A DNA stretch of 64,000 nucleotides from Gracilibacillus kekensis (GTDB lineage: Bacteria > Bacillota > Bacilli > Bacillales > Amphibacillaceae): positions 62,001 through 126,000 of the forward strand of contig NZ_FRCZ01000003.1 in the NCBI RefSeq assembly GCF_900143085.1, read 5' to 3'. This document shows positions 55,924 to 64,000 of this stretch, piece after piece (the first letter of the stretch is position 1; every line of letters starts with the position of its first letter). Position numbers and translations under genes: made by a program. The notes beneath the pieces were generated by a model. The model was not told the DNA's origin. It saw only the letters and a list, made by a program, of their open reading frames with translations, and made no database searches.

Positions 55924-55960
55924 AAAAAGCCCTTTCCAACTTAATGGAGAGGGCTTCATT
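55924..55960. terminator. Bidirectional terminator between ysdC and the transglycosylase gene
   Basis: aagccctttcc pairs with ggagagggctt around an AT-rich loop; flanks are A- and T-rich on both sides. Confidence 0.8.
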
Positions 55961-55963
55961 TAT

Positions 55964-56599
55964 TCATGCTAAGTATTTTCCAAGTACTTTCTGAACATAT
56001 GACTGTGTTTCTTTAAAAGGTGGAATGCCATTGTACTTATCGACATTACCCGGGCCAGCATTGTACGCAGCTAAAGCCAAACTTTTATTTCCGTCGTAAC
56101 GATCAAGCATTTGCTGCAGATATTTTGTACCACCCAAAACGTTTTCAAGGGGATCAAATGGATTCTGCACACCTAAACCTTGTGCAGTGTTAGGCATAAG
56201 CTGCATTAAACCTTGTGCCCCAGCATGACTTACTGCATTTGGATTGTAATTGGATTCTGTTTCTATTACAGCATTAATTAATTTTTCATCTACGTTAAAT
56301 CTATTTGCAGCTTGTTGGATAATAGATGTTACATCACCATCATGTGTGGAGATTGCTGAAATACTATCTAAAGAACCTGATCCTAATTGAGATCTAATAG
56401 ATTGCACTAGATCAGGGCTATTTAAAAATGCTGCTGCTGGTATTTGATTTGTATATGGATTTGATTGGGGTGTATTGTCGCCAATTAATTGTTGAAAAAG
56501 CTGGCTAAAATCAGACTGACCTGTGGAAGAATTCTCAGACCCAGTAAGTGTTGACATTGCCTGCATTTGCATAAGATGATACATGGATTGTACGTTCAA
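55964..56599 (-). CDS. Lytic transglycosylase (SLT domain)
   Basis: A 211-residue protein. The first ~90 residues are Gln/Ser-rich and probably unstructured, with no signal peptide. Residues about 95-211 form a soluble lytic transglycosylase domain with the catalytic Glu in [32 protein letters not shown] and [18 protein letters not shown] follow. It cleaves the glycan strand of peptidoglycan, giving 1,6-anhydro ends. Lack of a signal peptide recalls B. subtilis YjbJ/CwlQ-type enzymes, exported by an unknown route. Confidence 0.87.
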   Translation of the reverse strand: MNVQSMYHLMQMQAMSTLTGSENSSTGQSDFSQLFQQLIGDNTPQSNPYTNQIPAAAFLNSPDLVQSIRSQLGSGSLDSISAISTHDGDVTSIIQQAANRFNVDEKLINAVIETESNYNPNAVSHAGAQGLMQLMPNTAQGLGVQNPFDPLENVLGGTKYLQQMLDRYDGNKSLALAAYNAGPGNVDKYNGIPPFKETQSYVQKVLGKYLA

Positions 56600-56666
56600 T
56601 CTAACGCTCTCCCTTTTGGTAAAATATATCTACTTATAAATATACATTTTATCACAAAAAAAAGCA

Positions 56667-56704
56667 ATAAGGTGGTCGAAAAATCATTCGACCACCTTAT
56701 TTTT
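56667..56704. terminator. Terminator of sspI (bidirectional)
   Basis: ataaggtggtcga pairs with tcgaccaccttat; on the minus strand it is followed by a long T run. Confidence 0.85.
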
Positions 56705-56705
56705 G

Positions 56706-56918
56706 TTATTGCTTATTTACTACTTGTTCCAGTGATTCTAGAACTTCTGATTTTTCTGATTCGTCTGCTTGTTGCCAATACAATTCAAATAATACACCTA
56801 AACCTGGGAGCATTTTCTCTTCTCCACTTTGAATGGCATCTACAATGGTTGCTTCTAAATCATTTGCAGAGTTACCTGAAACATTAGACATAATTGCTTT
56901 GCGCAAATTCAAATCCAT
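56706..56918 (-). CDS. sspI: Small acid-soluble spore protein I
   Basis: A 70-residue minor SASP made in the forespore. It begins [16 protein letters not shown] and has the hallmark block [22 protein letters not shown] (quoted in part), then an acidic tail. The ATG at 56918 is chosen from the family start and GGGGTGA just upstream; a longer frame adds a spurious hydrophobic segment. Orientation opposite to trmH, as in B. subtilis. No clear sigma-G promoter was fixed. Confidence 0.92.
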   Translation of the reverse strand: MDLNLRKAIMSNVSGNSANDLEATIVDAIQSGEEKMLPGLGVLFELYWQQADESEKSEVLESLEQVVNKQ

Positions 56919-57043
56919 TTCATCACCCCATCTAAAGAATTTTACTATAACCCAGTACAAAAAATTAAACATGGCCAACACATCGTAGACAAAAACTGCG
57001 AAGTTGTGACAATGTTGATAGTATGATCAATGCCAGGCAAAAG

Positions 57044-57370
57044 CTCCGTCCATTTACTTCGCTTTCCGCGGGCGTCACCTCAGCCTCCTCAGCAGAAGAT
57101 CACTGCCTGTGGGGTCTTCGGAAGACGTTTTTCCCGCTGGAGTCTACGTTAATGGACTACTCTCCCATAGTGTTCTGCAAATTTAGAAACAGCTAGAATT
57201 TTGATATCACAGCATATTTTCTCGTACTTCAACAGATATCTAACAAAGCGGAGGAAAAATGCGACACTCCTGGGGGAACAGCACGAGCTGAAGATCCACT
57301 TGGTAAAGTGCTTTTCTTTACCTAGTTAGCTTCAGCCGTGCCCCCGGAAAGTGAGTGTTTTTCCGTAGCG
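57044..57370. repeat. Divergent pair of palindromic units (element F)
   Basis: Unit F1 (57044-57158) has ends gtccatttac.../...gttaatggac. Unit F2 (57246-57370) keeps the core gaagatccact...agttagcttcag with new stems: gcacg/cgtgc, and ggtaaag/ctttacc. No ATCCAAACGA terminator or terminal repeat is present. It fills the 613-bp gap between sspI and trmH. Confidence 0.65.
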
Positions 57371-57471
57371 TTGAATTAGCACTCATCTCAATACTTTTGT
57401 CAATGATCCAGTCAGATACTTCGCAGTTTAGATTAAATGTGAATTATTTTGTATGGGTCTTTCATTTTAGT

Positions 57472-57501
57472 TTGACCGCAATGTGTGAAAGTATGTATGA
57501 T
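57472..57501 (+). promoter_or_regulatory. Promoter of the TrmH-type gene
   Basis: TTGACC (57472-57477), 18 bp, TATGAT (57496-57501), about 30 bp before the start. Confidence 0.6.
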
Positions 57502-57531
57502 AGAGGATATCAAAATAGAGGAATGAGTTGC

Positions 57532-58272
57532 ATGATAACTTCCGTTAAGAATGAAAAGGTTAAAAATTGGAGAAAATTAAGAAAGAAGAAAGAAAGAGAT
57601 CTACAAAATCAATTTATTATAGAAGGTTTCCACCTTATTGAAGAAGCACATAAAAGCAGCTGGCAAATTGTCGAAATCATTCATCAAGAAGGTGTTGAAT
57701 GCCCCAAAGCATGGTTGCACTATCCTTTATTTAAGGTAACTGATAATGTAATGGCAGCTATTTCAGAAACGAAAACGCCCCAAGGAATAGTAGCAGTAGT
57801 AAACAAAAAAAATAATGATGAAAAAGTAGTGAATCGTGCTTTAATGGTAGATCGAGTTCAAGATCCAGGCAATTTAGGTACAATGATACGCACAGCAGAT
57901 GCAGCGGGATTTGATACGGTAATCCTGGGTCATGGAACGGTTGACTTGTTTAATGATAAAGTGATTCGATCCACACAAGGCTCCCTTTTTCATTTAAATG
58001 TCTATGAAGCAGATTTAGTAGGCGAAATGGAACGCCTGCAACAGTTAAGTATTACCATATGGTCAACGGGGTTAGAAAATGCCAGCAACTATCACGAACT
58101 GGACGTTCCTGACAAAATAGCCATTATTGTTGGTAACGAAGGTTCTGGAGTCAATCGAACTCTTATGACAAAAGCGGACCAAAATGTGATGATCCCGATT
58201 TATGGGCAAGCAGAATCATTAAATGTTAGTATTGCCGCAGCTATTTTAATGTATGAAGTGGTAAAAAAATAA
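57532..58272 (+). CDS. ysgA: TrmH/SpoU family RNA 2'-O-methyltransferase (YsgA)
   Basis: A 246-residue SPOUT enzyme that methylates a ribose 2'-OH in rRNA or tRNA; the exact site is not known from sequence. An N-terminal substrate-binding domain (about 1-90, NWRKLRKKKERD and FIIEGFHLIEEA) precedes the knotted domain. The knotted domain has motif 1 VQDPGNLGTMIRTADAAGF, motif 2 IIVGNEGSGV and motif 3 IPIYGQAESLNVSIAAAIL. The ATG at 57532 fits the family start and lies ten bases after TAGAGG; the long frame upstream crosses the repeat and promoter. Confidence 0.9.
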   Translation: MITSVKNEKVKNWRKLRKKKERDLQNQFIIEGFHLIEEAHKSSWQIVEIIHQEGVECPKAWLHYPLFKVTDNVMAAISETKTPQGIVAVVNKKNNDEKVVNRALMVDRVQDPGNLGTMIRTADAAGFDTVILGHGTVDLFNDKVIRSTQGSLFHLNVYEADLVGEMERLQQLSITIWSTGLENASNYHELDVPDKIAIIVGNEGSGVNRTLMTKADQNVMIPIYGQAESLNVSIAAAILMYEVVKK

Positions 58273-58280
58273 ATTAGGAC

Positions 58281-58309
58281 TTGCATCATTTTATAAGCTT
58301 GCTTATACT
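58281..58309 (+). promoter_or_regulatory. Promoter of pheST
   Basis: TTGCAT (58281-58286), 17 bp, TATACT (58304-58309). Confidence 0.7.
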
Positions 58310-58315
58310 ATATGA

Positions 58316-58590
58316 AGTAAAAACATTTATAAAGGCATAGAAAGAGTTAGTACATGCGTGAAAAATCGTTCAAAGGGAAGAAGCATCAAAGACTGGAAGT
58401 GCTTCTAACGATCACAAATGGAATTTCACTCTGGAGCTGACATCAGGACCTTGTACAAAGCAAGTAAAGGTGTTCCGGTTTATACCGTTATCTTATATCT
58501 TGAGTGGATATAGCCAAGAGCTATTTCAACAAGGGTGGTACCGCGATACATACAGTCTCGTCCCTTTTTTAGGGAGGAGGCTTTTTTTAT
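58316..58590 (+). promoter_or_regulatory. T-box riboswitch of pheST
   Basis: Leader start GAAAGAGTTAGTA near 58341. Specifier TTC (58425-58427, Phe) lies before ctctggagc. T-box sequence GGGTGGTACCGCG at about 58533-58545; UGGU can pair with the ACCA end of tRNA-Phe. Terminator agtctcgtccct with agggaggaggctt, then seven T. Confidence 0.92.
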
Positions 58591-58619
58591 TTTCTTATTT
58601 TACAAAGGAGGTTAATTAA

Positions 58620-59654
58620 ATGAAAGATCAACTGCAAGCATTAGAAAAAGAAGCATTACAAAAGGTAGAAGACGCATCTTCATTAAAAGAATTACAAGAT
58701 GTAAGAGTCGCTTATTTAGGTAAAAAAGGACCAATAACAGAAGTATTAAAAGGAATGGGTAAATTATCAAAAGAAGAACGGCCTGTTATTGGAGAACTAG
58801 CCAACAAAGTTCGAGGTCAGGTTGCAGAAGCAATTGATAGTAAAAAGGCTGGCATTGAAGCTGCAGAACTTGAAAAACAATTAGCAGAAGAGACAATTGA
58901 TGTAACATTGCCAGGACGACCAATTCCTACAGGTGGTCCCCATCTTTTAACAAGTATTGTCGAAGAAATCGAAGACTTGTTTATTGGAATGGGATTTGAA
59001 GTAAGAGAAGGACCTGAGGTGGAAACGGACTACTACAATTTTGAAGCATTGAACCTGCCTAAAGATCATCCAGCTCGTGATATGCAGGATACTTTCTATA
59101 TTACAGATGAGATTTTAATGCGTACACATACTTCCCCAGTGCAAGCAAGGACGATGAATATGATTAAAGGGGAACGATCAGTTAAAATGATTTGTCCAGG
59201 TAAGGTATATCGTCGTGATACAGATGACGCCACACACTCTCATCAGTTTACACAAATCGAAGGCCTATACGTTGATAAGAATGTGCGTATGAGTGATTTA
59301 AAAGGAGTATTAGATCGATTTGCCAAGCAAATGTTTGGTGAAGATCGTGAAATTCGCCTGCGTCCAAGTTTCTTTCCTTTCACAGAACCTTCTGTTGAAA
59401 TGGATATCTCCTGTAAAGTTTGTAATGGTGAAGGTTGTAGTGTTTGTAAAAGGACAGGATGGATTGAAATCTTAGGCGCTGGCATGGTACACCCTCGTGT
59501 GCTGAAAATGGCAGGATATGATCCGGAGGAATACAGTGGCTTTGCATTCGGAATGGGTCCAGATCGAATTGCGATGTTGAAATATGGTGTCGACGATATC
59601 CGTCATTTCTATACGAATGACATTCGATTCTTAAAACAGTACCACCAAGCATAA
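58620..59654 (+). CDS. pheS: Phenylalanyl-tRNA synthetase alpha subunit
   Basis: Catalytic subunit of the alpha2-beta2 enzyme. The 344-residue protein has an N-terminal coiled coil (about 1-85) and the class II core. Motifs seen are [53 protein letters not shown] (quoted by its parts CPGKVYRRD and [12 protein letters not shown]) and [30 protein letters not shown] is a Cys-rich loop. The end is [28 protein letters not shown] precedes the ATG. pheT follows by 15 bp. Confidence 0.96.
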   Translation: MKDQLQALEKEALQKVEDASSLKELQDVRVAYLGKKGPITEVLKGMGKLSKEERPVIGELANKVRGQVAEAIDSKKAGIEAAELEKQLAEETIDVTLPGRPIPTGGPHLLTSIVEEIEDLFIGMGFEVREGPEVETDYYNFEALNLPKDHPARDMQDTFYITDEILMRTHTSPVQARTMNMIKGERSVKMICPGKVYRRDTDDATHSHQFTQIEGLYVDKNVRMSDLKGVLDRFAKQMFGEDREIRLRPSFFPFTEPSVEMDISCKVCNGEGCSVCKRTGWIEILGAGMVHPRVLKMAGYDPEEYSGFAFGMGPDRIAMLKYGVDDIRHFYTNDIRFLKQYHQA

Positions 59655-59669
59655 AGAGGAGGATAAATC

Positions 59670-62096
59670 ATGTTTGTATCAATAAATTGGTTAAAAAATT
59701 ATGTGGATATAGATCAAATATCACCTGAAGATTTGGCAGAACGTATTACAAAGACTGGCATAGAAGTTGATGGTTTAGAACGTTTTGCAAATAAAGTGAA
59801 TAATGTTGTTGTTGGATATGTAGAAGCTTGTGAAAAGCATCCTAATGCAGACAAATTAAATTTGTGTCAGGTAAACGTTGGAGAAGAAACATTACAAATC
59901 ATCTGTGGAGCACCAAATATTGCGAAAGGACAGAAGGTAGCTGTCGCAAAGCCAGGTGCCGTATTACCTGGGAATTTTAAAATTAAAAAAGCAAAATTAC
60001 GTGGTGTGGAGTCAAATGGTATGATTTGTTCTTTACAAGAATTAGGTGTTGAAGAAAAATTTGTACCAAAAGAATTTGCGAATGGTATTTTTGTATTCCC
60101 AGAGGATGCAGAGACAGGTACAGATGTGACAGAGCTATTAAACTTAGATGATATTATTATCGAGCTTGATTTAACGCCAAACCGTTCGGATGCATTAAGT
60201 ATGTTAGGCGTAGCGTATGAAGTGGCAGCAATTTTAGATGTACCAATTCGTTTACCACATACTAATTATCATGCGGCAGAAGAGAAGACGGAAGATCATG
60301 TCTCTGTTAAAGTCGAAGCATCTGAACAGAATCCATATTATGGCGCTTTTTTAGTGAAAGATGTCAAAGTTGGCACGTCTCCTCTATGGATGCGTAATTA
60401 CTTAATGGCAGCAGGTATTCGTCCGATCAACAATGTGGTGGATATAACCAATTATGTTCTTCTGGAATACGGTCAACCGTTACACGCATTTGATTATGAC
60501 AAATTCGGATCAACAGAAGTTGTTGTAAGAATGGCAAATGAAGGCGAAACAATTGTGACCCTGGATGATCAGGAGCGTACATTATCTAGTGAACATCTCG
60601 TGATTACAAACGGAAAAGAACCTGTTGCTCTAGCAGGTGTAATGGGTGGAGCGGATACAGAAGTTTCAGATCAGACGACCTCTGTATTATTAGAAGCTGC
60701 ATATTTTGATGGAAAAACTGTTCGGAAAGCATCGAAAGAATTTGATTTAAGAAGTGAAGCAAGTACGCGTTTTGAAAAAGGTGTCGATCCAAATCGTGTT
60801 CGTAAAGCTGGTGAAAAAGCCTGTCTATTACTAGAAAAATATGCAGGTGCAACGGTATTAGCAGGAATTTCAGAATTTGATCAGCTTGAATACTCGGAAA
60901 AAACGGTAACGATCTGGACATCTACTATCAATGCTCGTTTAGGTACTGATATATCAAATGAAGAAATTGCAGACATCCTGCGCAAACTGCATTTTAACTT
61001 TGAACAGGATGACGAAACATTCACAGTTTATGCACCGACCCGACGACAGGATATCGTTATTTTTGAGGATATGTTAGAAGAAGTTGCTCGTATTTACGGA
61101 TATGATAACTTACCTTTTACCTTACCAAGTGGTGGATCACAAGCAGGTGGCTTAACCAAACAACAAGAGCTAAAACGTCATGTAAAGCGATTCTTGGAAG
61201 GTGCCGGTCTATCTGAAACAGTAACGTATTCGTTAACAACGAAAGATCGCGCCACTCAATTAATAAGTCCGGAAGTTGCCAAAGATCTGGTTTCTACCGT
61301 ATCATTAGCAATGCCAATGAGTGAGGAGCACAGTACATTACGCTTAAGCTTATTACCTGAGATGTTAGCATCTGTCGCCTATAACCTGGCTCGTAAACAG
61401 TCTAATGTTGCATATTACGAATTAGGAAGTATTTTTATTTCAAAAGAGGAGAAAGTTTCCCAACAACCAGAGGAAAAGTTACGTTTAGCAGGGGCATTAA
61501 CAGGTGAATGGCTTACACATCCTTGGCAGCAAGAGAAGAAATCGGTCGACTTTTTTGTAGTAAAAGGAATTCTTGAAGCATTATTTGACTCTCTAAGTGT
61601 AAAAGTAAATTTTGTACAAGAAAAAGTAGATGGCATGCATCCGGGAAGAACGGCTTGCCTATATATCGGAGATCGTGCTATCGGATTTGCTGGTCAGATT
61701 CATCCGCAAGTACAGAAAGAATATGATTTAAAAGATACATTTGTCTTTGATATTGACTTTGATTACATTCTGGAAGTTCATGAAAACGAACCAAGTTTTG
61801 CAGGGATTCCACGTTATCCAAGTGTTACAAGAGATATAGCACTTGTAGTAGATGAAACGGTTCAGGCAGGAGCGATACAAGCAACCATTGCAGAAGCAGG
61901 TGGTGAACTTGTAAAAGATATTCAAGTATTTGATGTTTATCAAGGTGAGCATTTAACAGAAGGTAAGAAGTCAATTGCCTTTAGCTTGTTCTACCAGGAT
62001 CCTTCACGTACCTTAACTGATGAAGAAGTGGAAGCATCCTATCAAGCAATATTAGCAGCAGTAGCAGATCAACACCAAGCAGAATTACGAGGGTAA
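59670..62096 (+). CDS. pheT: Phenylalanyl-tRNA synthetase beta subunit
   Basis: An 808-residue beta subunit. A tRNA-binding EMAP-like domain comes first (about 40-150, VGYVEACEKHPNADKLNLCQ). Then the B3/B4 editing domain (about 215-390), the B5 domain (about 405-475), a catalytic-like core without active site, and the C-terminal ferredoxin-like anticodon domain (about 715-808, FAGIPRYPSVTRDIALVVDE). It removes mischarged Tyr-tRNA and anchors tRNA-Phe. AGAGGAGG precedes the ATG. Its transcript ends at the terminator that opens element E. Confidence 0.96.
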   Translation: MFVSINWLKNYVDIDQISPEDLAERITKTGIEVDGLERFANKVNNVVVGYVEACEKHPNADKLNLCQVNVGEETLQIICGAPNIAKGQKVAVAKPGAVLPGNFKIKKAKLRGVESNGMICSLQELGVEEKFVPKEFANGIFVFPEDAETGTDVTELLNLDDIIIELDLTPNRSDALSMLGVAYEVAAILDVPIRLPHTNYHAAEEKTEDHVSVKVEASEQNPYYGAFLVKDVKVGTSPLWMRNYLMAAGIRPINNVVDITNYVLLEYGQPLHAFDYDKFGSTEVVVRMANEGETIVTLDDQERTLSSEHLVITNGKEPVALAGVMGGADTEVSDQTTSVLLEAAYFDGKTVRKASKEFDLRSEASTRFEKGVDPNRVRKAGEKACLLLEKYAGATVLAGISEFDQLEYSEKTVTIWTSTINARLGTDISNEEIADILRKLHFNFEQDDETFTVYAPTRRQDIVIFEDMLEEVARIYGYDNLPFTLPSGGSQAGGLTKQQELKRHVKRFLEGAGLSETVTYSLTTKDRATQLISPEVAKDLVSTVSLAMPMSEEHSTLRLSLLPEMLASVAYNLARKQSNVAYYELGSIFISKEEKVSQQPEEKLRLAGALTGEWLTHPWQQEKKSVDFFVVKGILEALFDSLSVKVNFVQEKVDGMHPGRTACLYIGDRAIGFAGQIHPQVQKEYDLKDTFVFDIDFDYILEVHENEPSFAGIPRYPSVTRDIALVVDETVQAGAIQATIAEAGGELVKDIQVFDVYQGEHLTEGKKSIAFSLFYQDPSRTLTDEEVEASYQAILAAVADQHQAELRG

Positions 62097-62129
62097 ACAA
62101 CAAGAGGCTTTGACAAAAGAATTTTATAA

Positions 62130-62670
62130 TAGAAAATCCAAACGATTCAGTCTCCGAATCGTTTGGATTTTCATGCGTATGAGAAGGATACTGCGCATTA
62201 ACTGATGCGGTAATTTTGAAATAAATTATGAGGGTAACCCCCCGCTCCGGCTTGCCCACTTCCCTTTCCAGGTGGCGCGTCTTCAGCTAACTTTGTAAAG
62301 AAGAGCGCTTTACAAAGTGGATCTTCAGATCGCGCTGATCCCCTAGGAGTGGAAGTGGCCGCCTGCGCTAAATAAATTGCTACAATGTAAACTTGCGCTT
62401 GGATTTTGACTCTTTTTTCTCGATTCATTATATGTATATTTTAAAAAGTCAAAAAGATAATTGACACAATCGTTGGAGCAGTAAATAGCGTAGGTGTCCG
62501 CTTCCACTCCTATGGGAATCGTTTTTTTCCTGAAGATCCACTTTTCTATGCGGTTTTTGCATGGAAAAGTTAGCTGAAGGGAAAAAACCCCATGGAAAGG
62601 GAAGCGGGCAAGCCGGAGCGGTTTCTACGCACAAACATCATGTCAAAATGACCACATCATTTATTAAGAA
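62130..62670. repeat. Nested palindromic intergenic element E
   Basis: Terminator aaatccaaacgattc/gaatcgtttggatttt (about 62134-62171), then a left end with gcgtatgagaaggatactgc and gcattaactgatgcggtaat, matching element C. Inverted units lie at 62242-62369 and 62487-62621. The left unit has stem pairs GCGCG/CGCGC and ACTTTGTAAAG/CTTTACAAAGT, the right ACTTTTCTATGC/GCATGGAAAAGT. No gene lies in the gap 62097-62716. Confidence 0.86.
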
Positions 62671-62716
62671 AAATATTTGTATACCAGCTTCATCAATTAT
62701 CTGCGGTTGTGATTAA

Positions 62717-63652
62717 CTATCGCTTCTTGACATATCTCATTGCTTTGTCGGTATTGGCGAAGTGTGTTTTTGCTATCGAGTTTAACTCATCCAAACCGTG
62801 TTTTTTAATGATGTAAGCAGCTGTTTCATCGACCTTACTAGAAGCACCTTTCGGTATCGTAACTCCGTAGTCAAGCGATAATTGATCCATTTCTTTCACA
62901 AATTTTGCTCTGGCAATAATCGAAGCAGCAGCTACTGAAGTAGAATAACTTTCAGCTTTGGTCATAAAAAAGGTATCTTTTTCTAAATGAATACCTTCTT
63001 GTCGAATGTGCTTTATGTAAGAAGATGGCTGACAAAATTGATCAATTAAGATACCATAGTTAGGGCTGTCACCGATTTTAAAAAGTAATTTCTGTATCGC
63101 ATGCTGATGAAGCATAGCTTTCATTTTGCCTTGGTTCCAACCCTTTTTCTGGAGTTTATTATATTTAAGGTTATCTAACGTTAATAATGTATAAGGAATT
63201 TTCTGTTGTACAATCTCTTTAGCAAGCTTAGCAATACGGTCATCCGTCAAAGTTTTCGAATCGGTAATTCCCATTTCTTTTAATATCGGTAACTTATCTT
63301 CAGAAACAAAGACAGCGCTAACCGTTATTGGTCCGAAATAATCTCCGGTACCAGCTTCATCTGTTCCAATATGCGCTCTTCGAAAAAGACTTTCGTGAGG
63401 TTGATAATGGTGGTCATTTACCGATGATTTAGTAGATGTGGTTCCAGTGGTGAGGTGCTGCCACTTTTCAGCTTCTTCAGTCGCTTTACCACCTTGAAAC
63501 ATCACTTTTCCTGATTTATATGCAACAACAGTAACCGTATTAATTTTTGCTAAAAAAAGACTGTTGGGTGGAACATTGATAATATAATCTTCGTAATACT
63601 TTTTAATTTTTGATAAATCATTTTTGGAAAATTGTAAAACAATATTTGACAC
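62717..63652 (-). CDS. rnhC: Ribonuclease HIII
   Basis: Cleaves RNA in RNA-DNA hybrids, removing primers and R-loops. The 311-residue protein has an N-terminal substrate-binding DUF3378/TBP-like domain (about 1-80). The RNase H fold starts at HIGTDEAGTGDYFGP (catalytic Asp and Glu, near residue 95). Further acidic residues lie in MGITDSKTL and ILIDQFC, and VAAASIIARAKFVKEMD follows. Length matches Bacillus RnhC (about 313). It faces zapA divergently, as in B. subtilis. A ribosome site, GAAGGGATGAAC, lies upstream. Confidence 0.94.
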   Translation of the reverse strand: MSNIVLQFSKNDLSKIKKYYEDYIINVPPNSLFLAKINTVTVVAYKSGKVMFQGGKATEEAEKWQHLTTGTTSTKSSVNDHHYQPHESLFRRAHIGTDEAGTGDYFGPITVSAVFVSEDKLPILKEMGITDSKTLTDDRIAKLAKEIVQQKIPYTLLTLDNLKYNKLQKKGWNQGKMKAMLHQHAIQKLLFKIGDSPNYGILIDQFCQPSSYIKHIRQEGIHLEKDTFFMTKAESYSTSVAAASIIARAKFVKEMDQLSLDYGVTIPKGASSKVDETAAYIIKKHGLDELNSIAKTHFANTDKAMRYVKKR

Positions 63653-63674
63653 GAATGTTCATCCCTTCCTGATA

Positions 63675-63692
63675 CTGTTATAATTATAACAG
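63675..63692. promoter_or_regulatory. Perfect 18-bp palindrome between rnhC and zapA
   Basis: ctgttataa/ttataacag, with a TATAAT on each strand. It could be overlapping -10 boxes of divergent promoters or an operator; -35 boxes are not convincing. Confidence 0.4.
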
Positions 63693-63778
63693 AGATTGAT
63701 TCCATCAGAATAGTTTTCTAATTAGGTGCTTCATGTTAATATTAATTTTAAGGTATTTGTCTAAAAGGGGGTATCAGG

Positions 63779-64000
63779 GTGTCCCAATCAGAAAAGTCTC
63801 GGACTACCGTTGATATATATGGAAGATCATACACCATTGTCGGGAATGAAAAATCGAATCAGATCCGCCATGTAGCAAACTTAGTGGATGGAAAAATGCG
63901 GGAAATTCATGCTGTTAATAAATCATTGGATACAACAAATCTTGCAGTATTGACCGCGGTTAATACAATGAACGATTACATAAAGTTAAAAGAGGACTTT
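63779..64000 (+). CDS. zapA: Cell division protein ZapA (3' truncated by window edge)
   Basis: The first 74 codons of a small FtsZ-associated protein that bundles FtsZ filaments at mid-cell. The visible part reads TTVDIYGRSYTIVGNEKSNQ, then IRHVANLVDGKMREIHAVN and TTNLAVLTAVNTMNDYIKLK, the standard Bacillus ZapA (YshA) start. The start is GTG at 63779, preceded by AAAAGGGGG at the right distance. The gene is too short for usual ORF lists because it runs off the end of the window. Divergent from rnhC. Confidence 0.88.
   Translation, partial: MSQSEKSRTTVDIYGRSYTIVGNEKSNQIRHVANLVDGKMREIHAVNKSLDTTNLAVLTAVNTMNDYIKLKEDF

Noticed and set aside
57355-57531. Upstream extension of the TrmH-type protein
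   Set aside because: It covers a palindromic repeat and the promoter; orthologues start at the ATG at 57532.
62198-62634. Minus-strand ORFs behind pheT
   Set aside because: They are translations of the palindromic element, with no homology or ribosome site.

Overview
The window is about 64 kb of AT-rich chromosome from an endospore-forming member of the Bacillaceae. Gene order follows the Bacillus subtilis ytdI/nadK - ytfJ - ackA - dnaE - accDA - pfkA - pyk - citZ - icd - phoPR - polA - mutM - coaE - speD - nrdR - dnaBI - thrS - infC/rpmI/rplT - pheST - rnhC - zapA block. Sporulation genes (ytfJ, ytrH, ytrI, ytvI, ytaF, ytxC, a CotF-like coat gene, sspI) are spread through it. Long intergenic repeats and the presence of hflKC fit a halophilic relative (Gracilibacillus/Oceanobacillus-like), but the genus is a guess. 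No rRNA, tRNA, prophage, transposase or CRISPR array was seen.

Layout. 0-5.3 kb: end of a methyltransferase gene, NAD kinase, ytfI/ytfJ/ytxK, acetate kinase and a universal stress protein. 5.6-10.5 kb: a short-chain reductase, then an accessory cluster (DUF4178 protein, PspA, DUF4247 lipoprotein, DUF350 membrane protein, membrane-bound aminopropyltransferase) preceded by an exact match to the sigma-W promoter consensus. 10.5-19 kb: ytkL, ytoI, ytpI, nrnA, ytrHI, dnaE. 19-25.3 kb: a GntR/FadR-type regulator with its own palindromic operator, accDA, pfkA, pyk. 25.5-30.3 kb: fxsA, ytvI, ytwI, citZ, icd; mdh, which follows icd in B. subtilis, is missing. 31-35.3 kb: phoPR with a candidate PhoP box, and hflKC. 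35.6-45.8 kb: polA, mutM, ytaF, coaE, speD, nrdR, dnaB, dnaI, ytxC. 46-50.6 kb: T-box-controlled thrS, a coat gene, an aldo/keto reductase. 50.6-58.3 kb: the infC operon with an L20-type leader and AUU start, then ysdA, a VTT membrane protein, ysdB (sigma-W), dUTPase, an M42 peptidase, a transglycosylase, sspI and a TrmH-type methyltransferase. 58.3-64 kb: T-box-controlled pheST, rnhC, and the start of zapA.

The most unusual content is non-coding. (1) A family of 0.5-0.6 kb nested palindromic elements lies after accA, icd, the coat gene and pheT, directly behind a recurring terminator hairpin. Each holds two inverted ~128-bp units whose stems vary compensatorily around an invariant internal loop. 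A divergent relative lies behind sspI. (2) Three arrays of a 21-bp repeat occur, two of them convergent. (3) There is a perfectly regular 52-bp tandem hairpin array behind rplT. (4) The speD leader can fold into a pseudoknot that hides the ribosome-binding site. Together with the sigma-W cluster, these are the best candidates for undescribed biology.

Functional links: ackA, pfkA, pyk, citZ and icd form the central carbon core, with candidate CcpA sites at ackA and citZ. The FadR-like regulator probably controls fatty-acid initiation through accDA. SpeD makes the aminopropyl donor used by enzymes of the family encoded at 8.9 kb, joining polyamine chemistry to the envelope-stress cluster.
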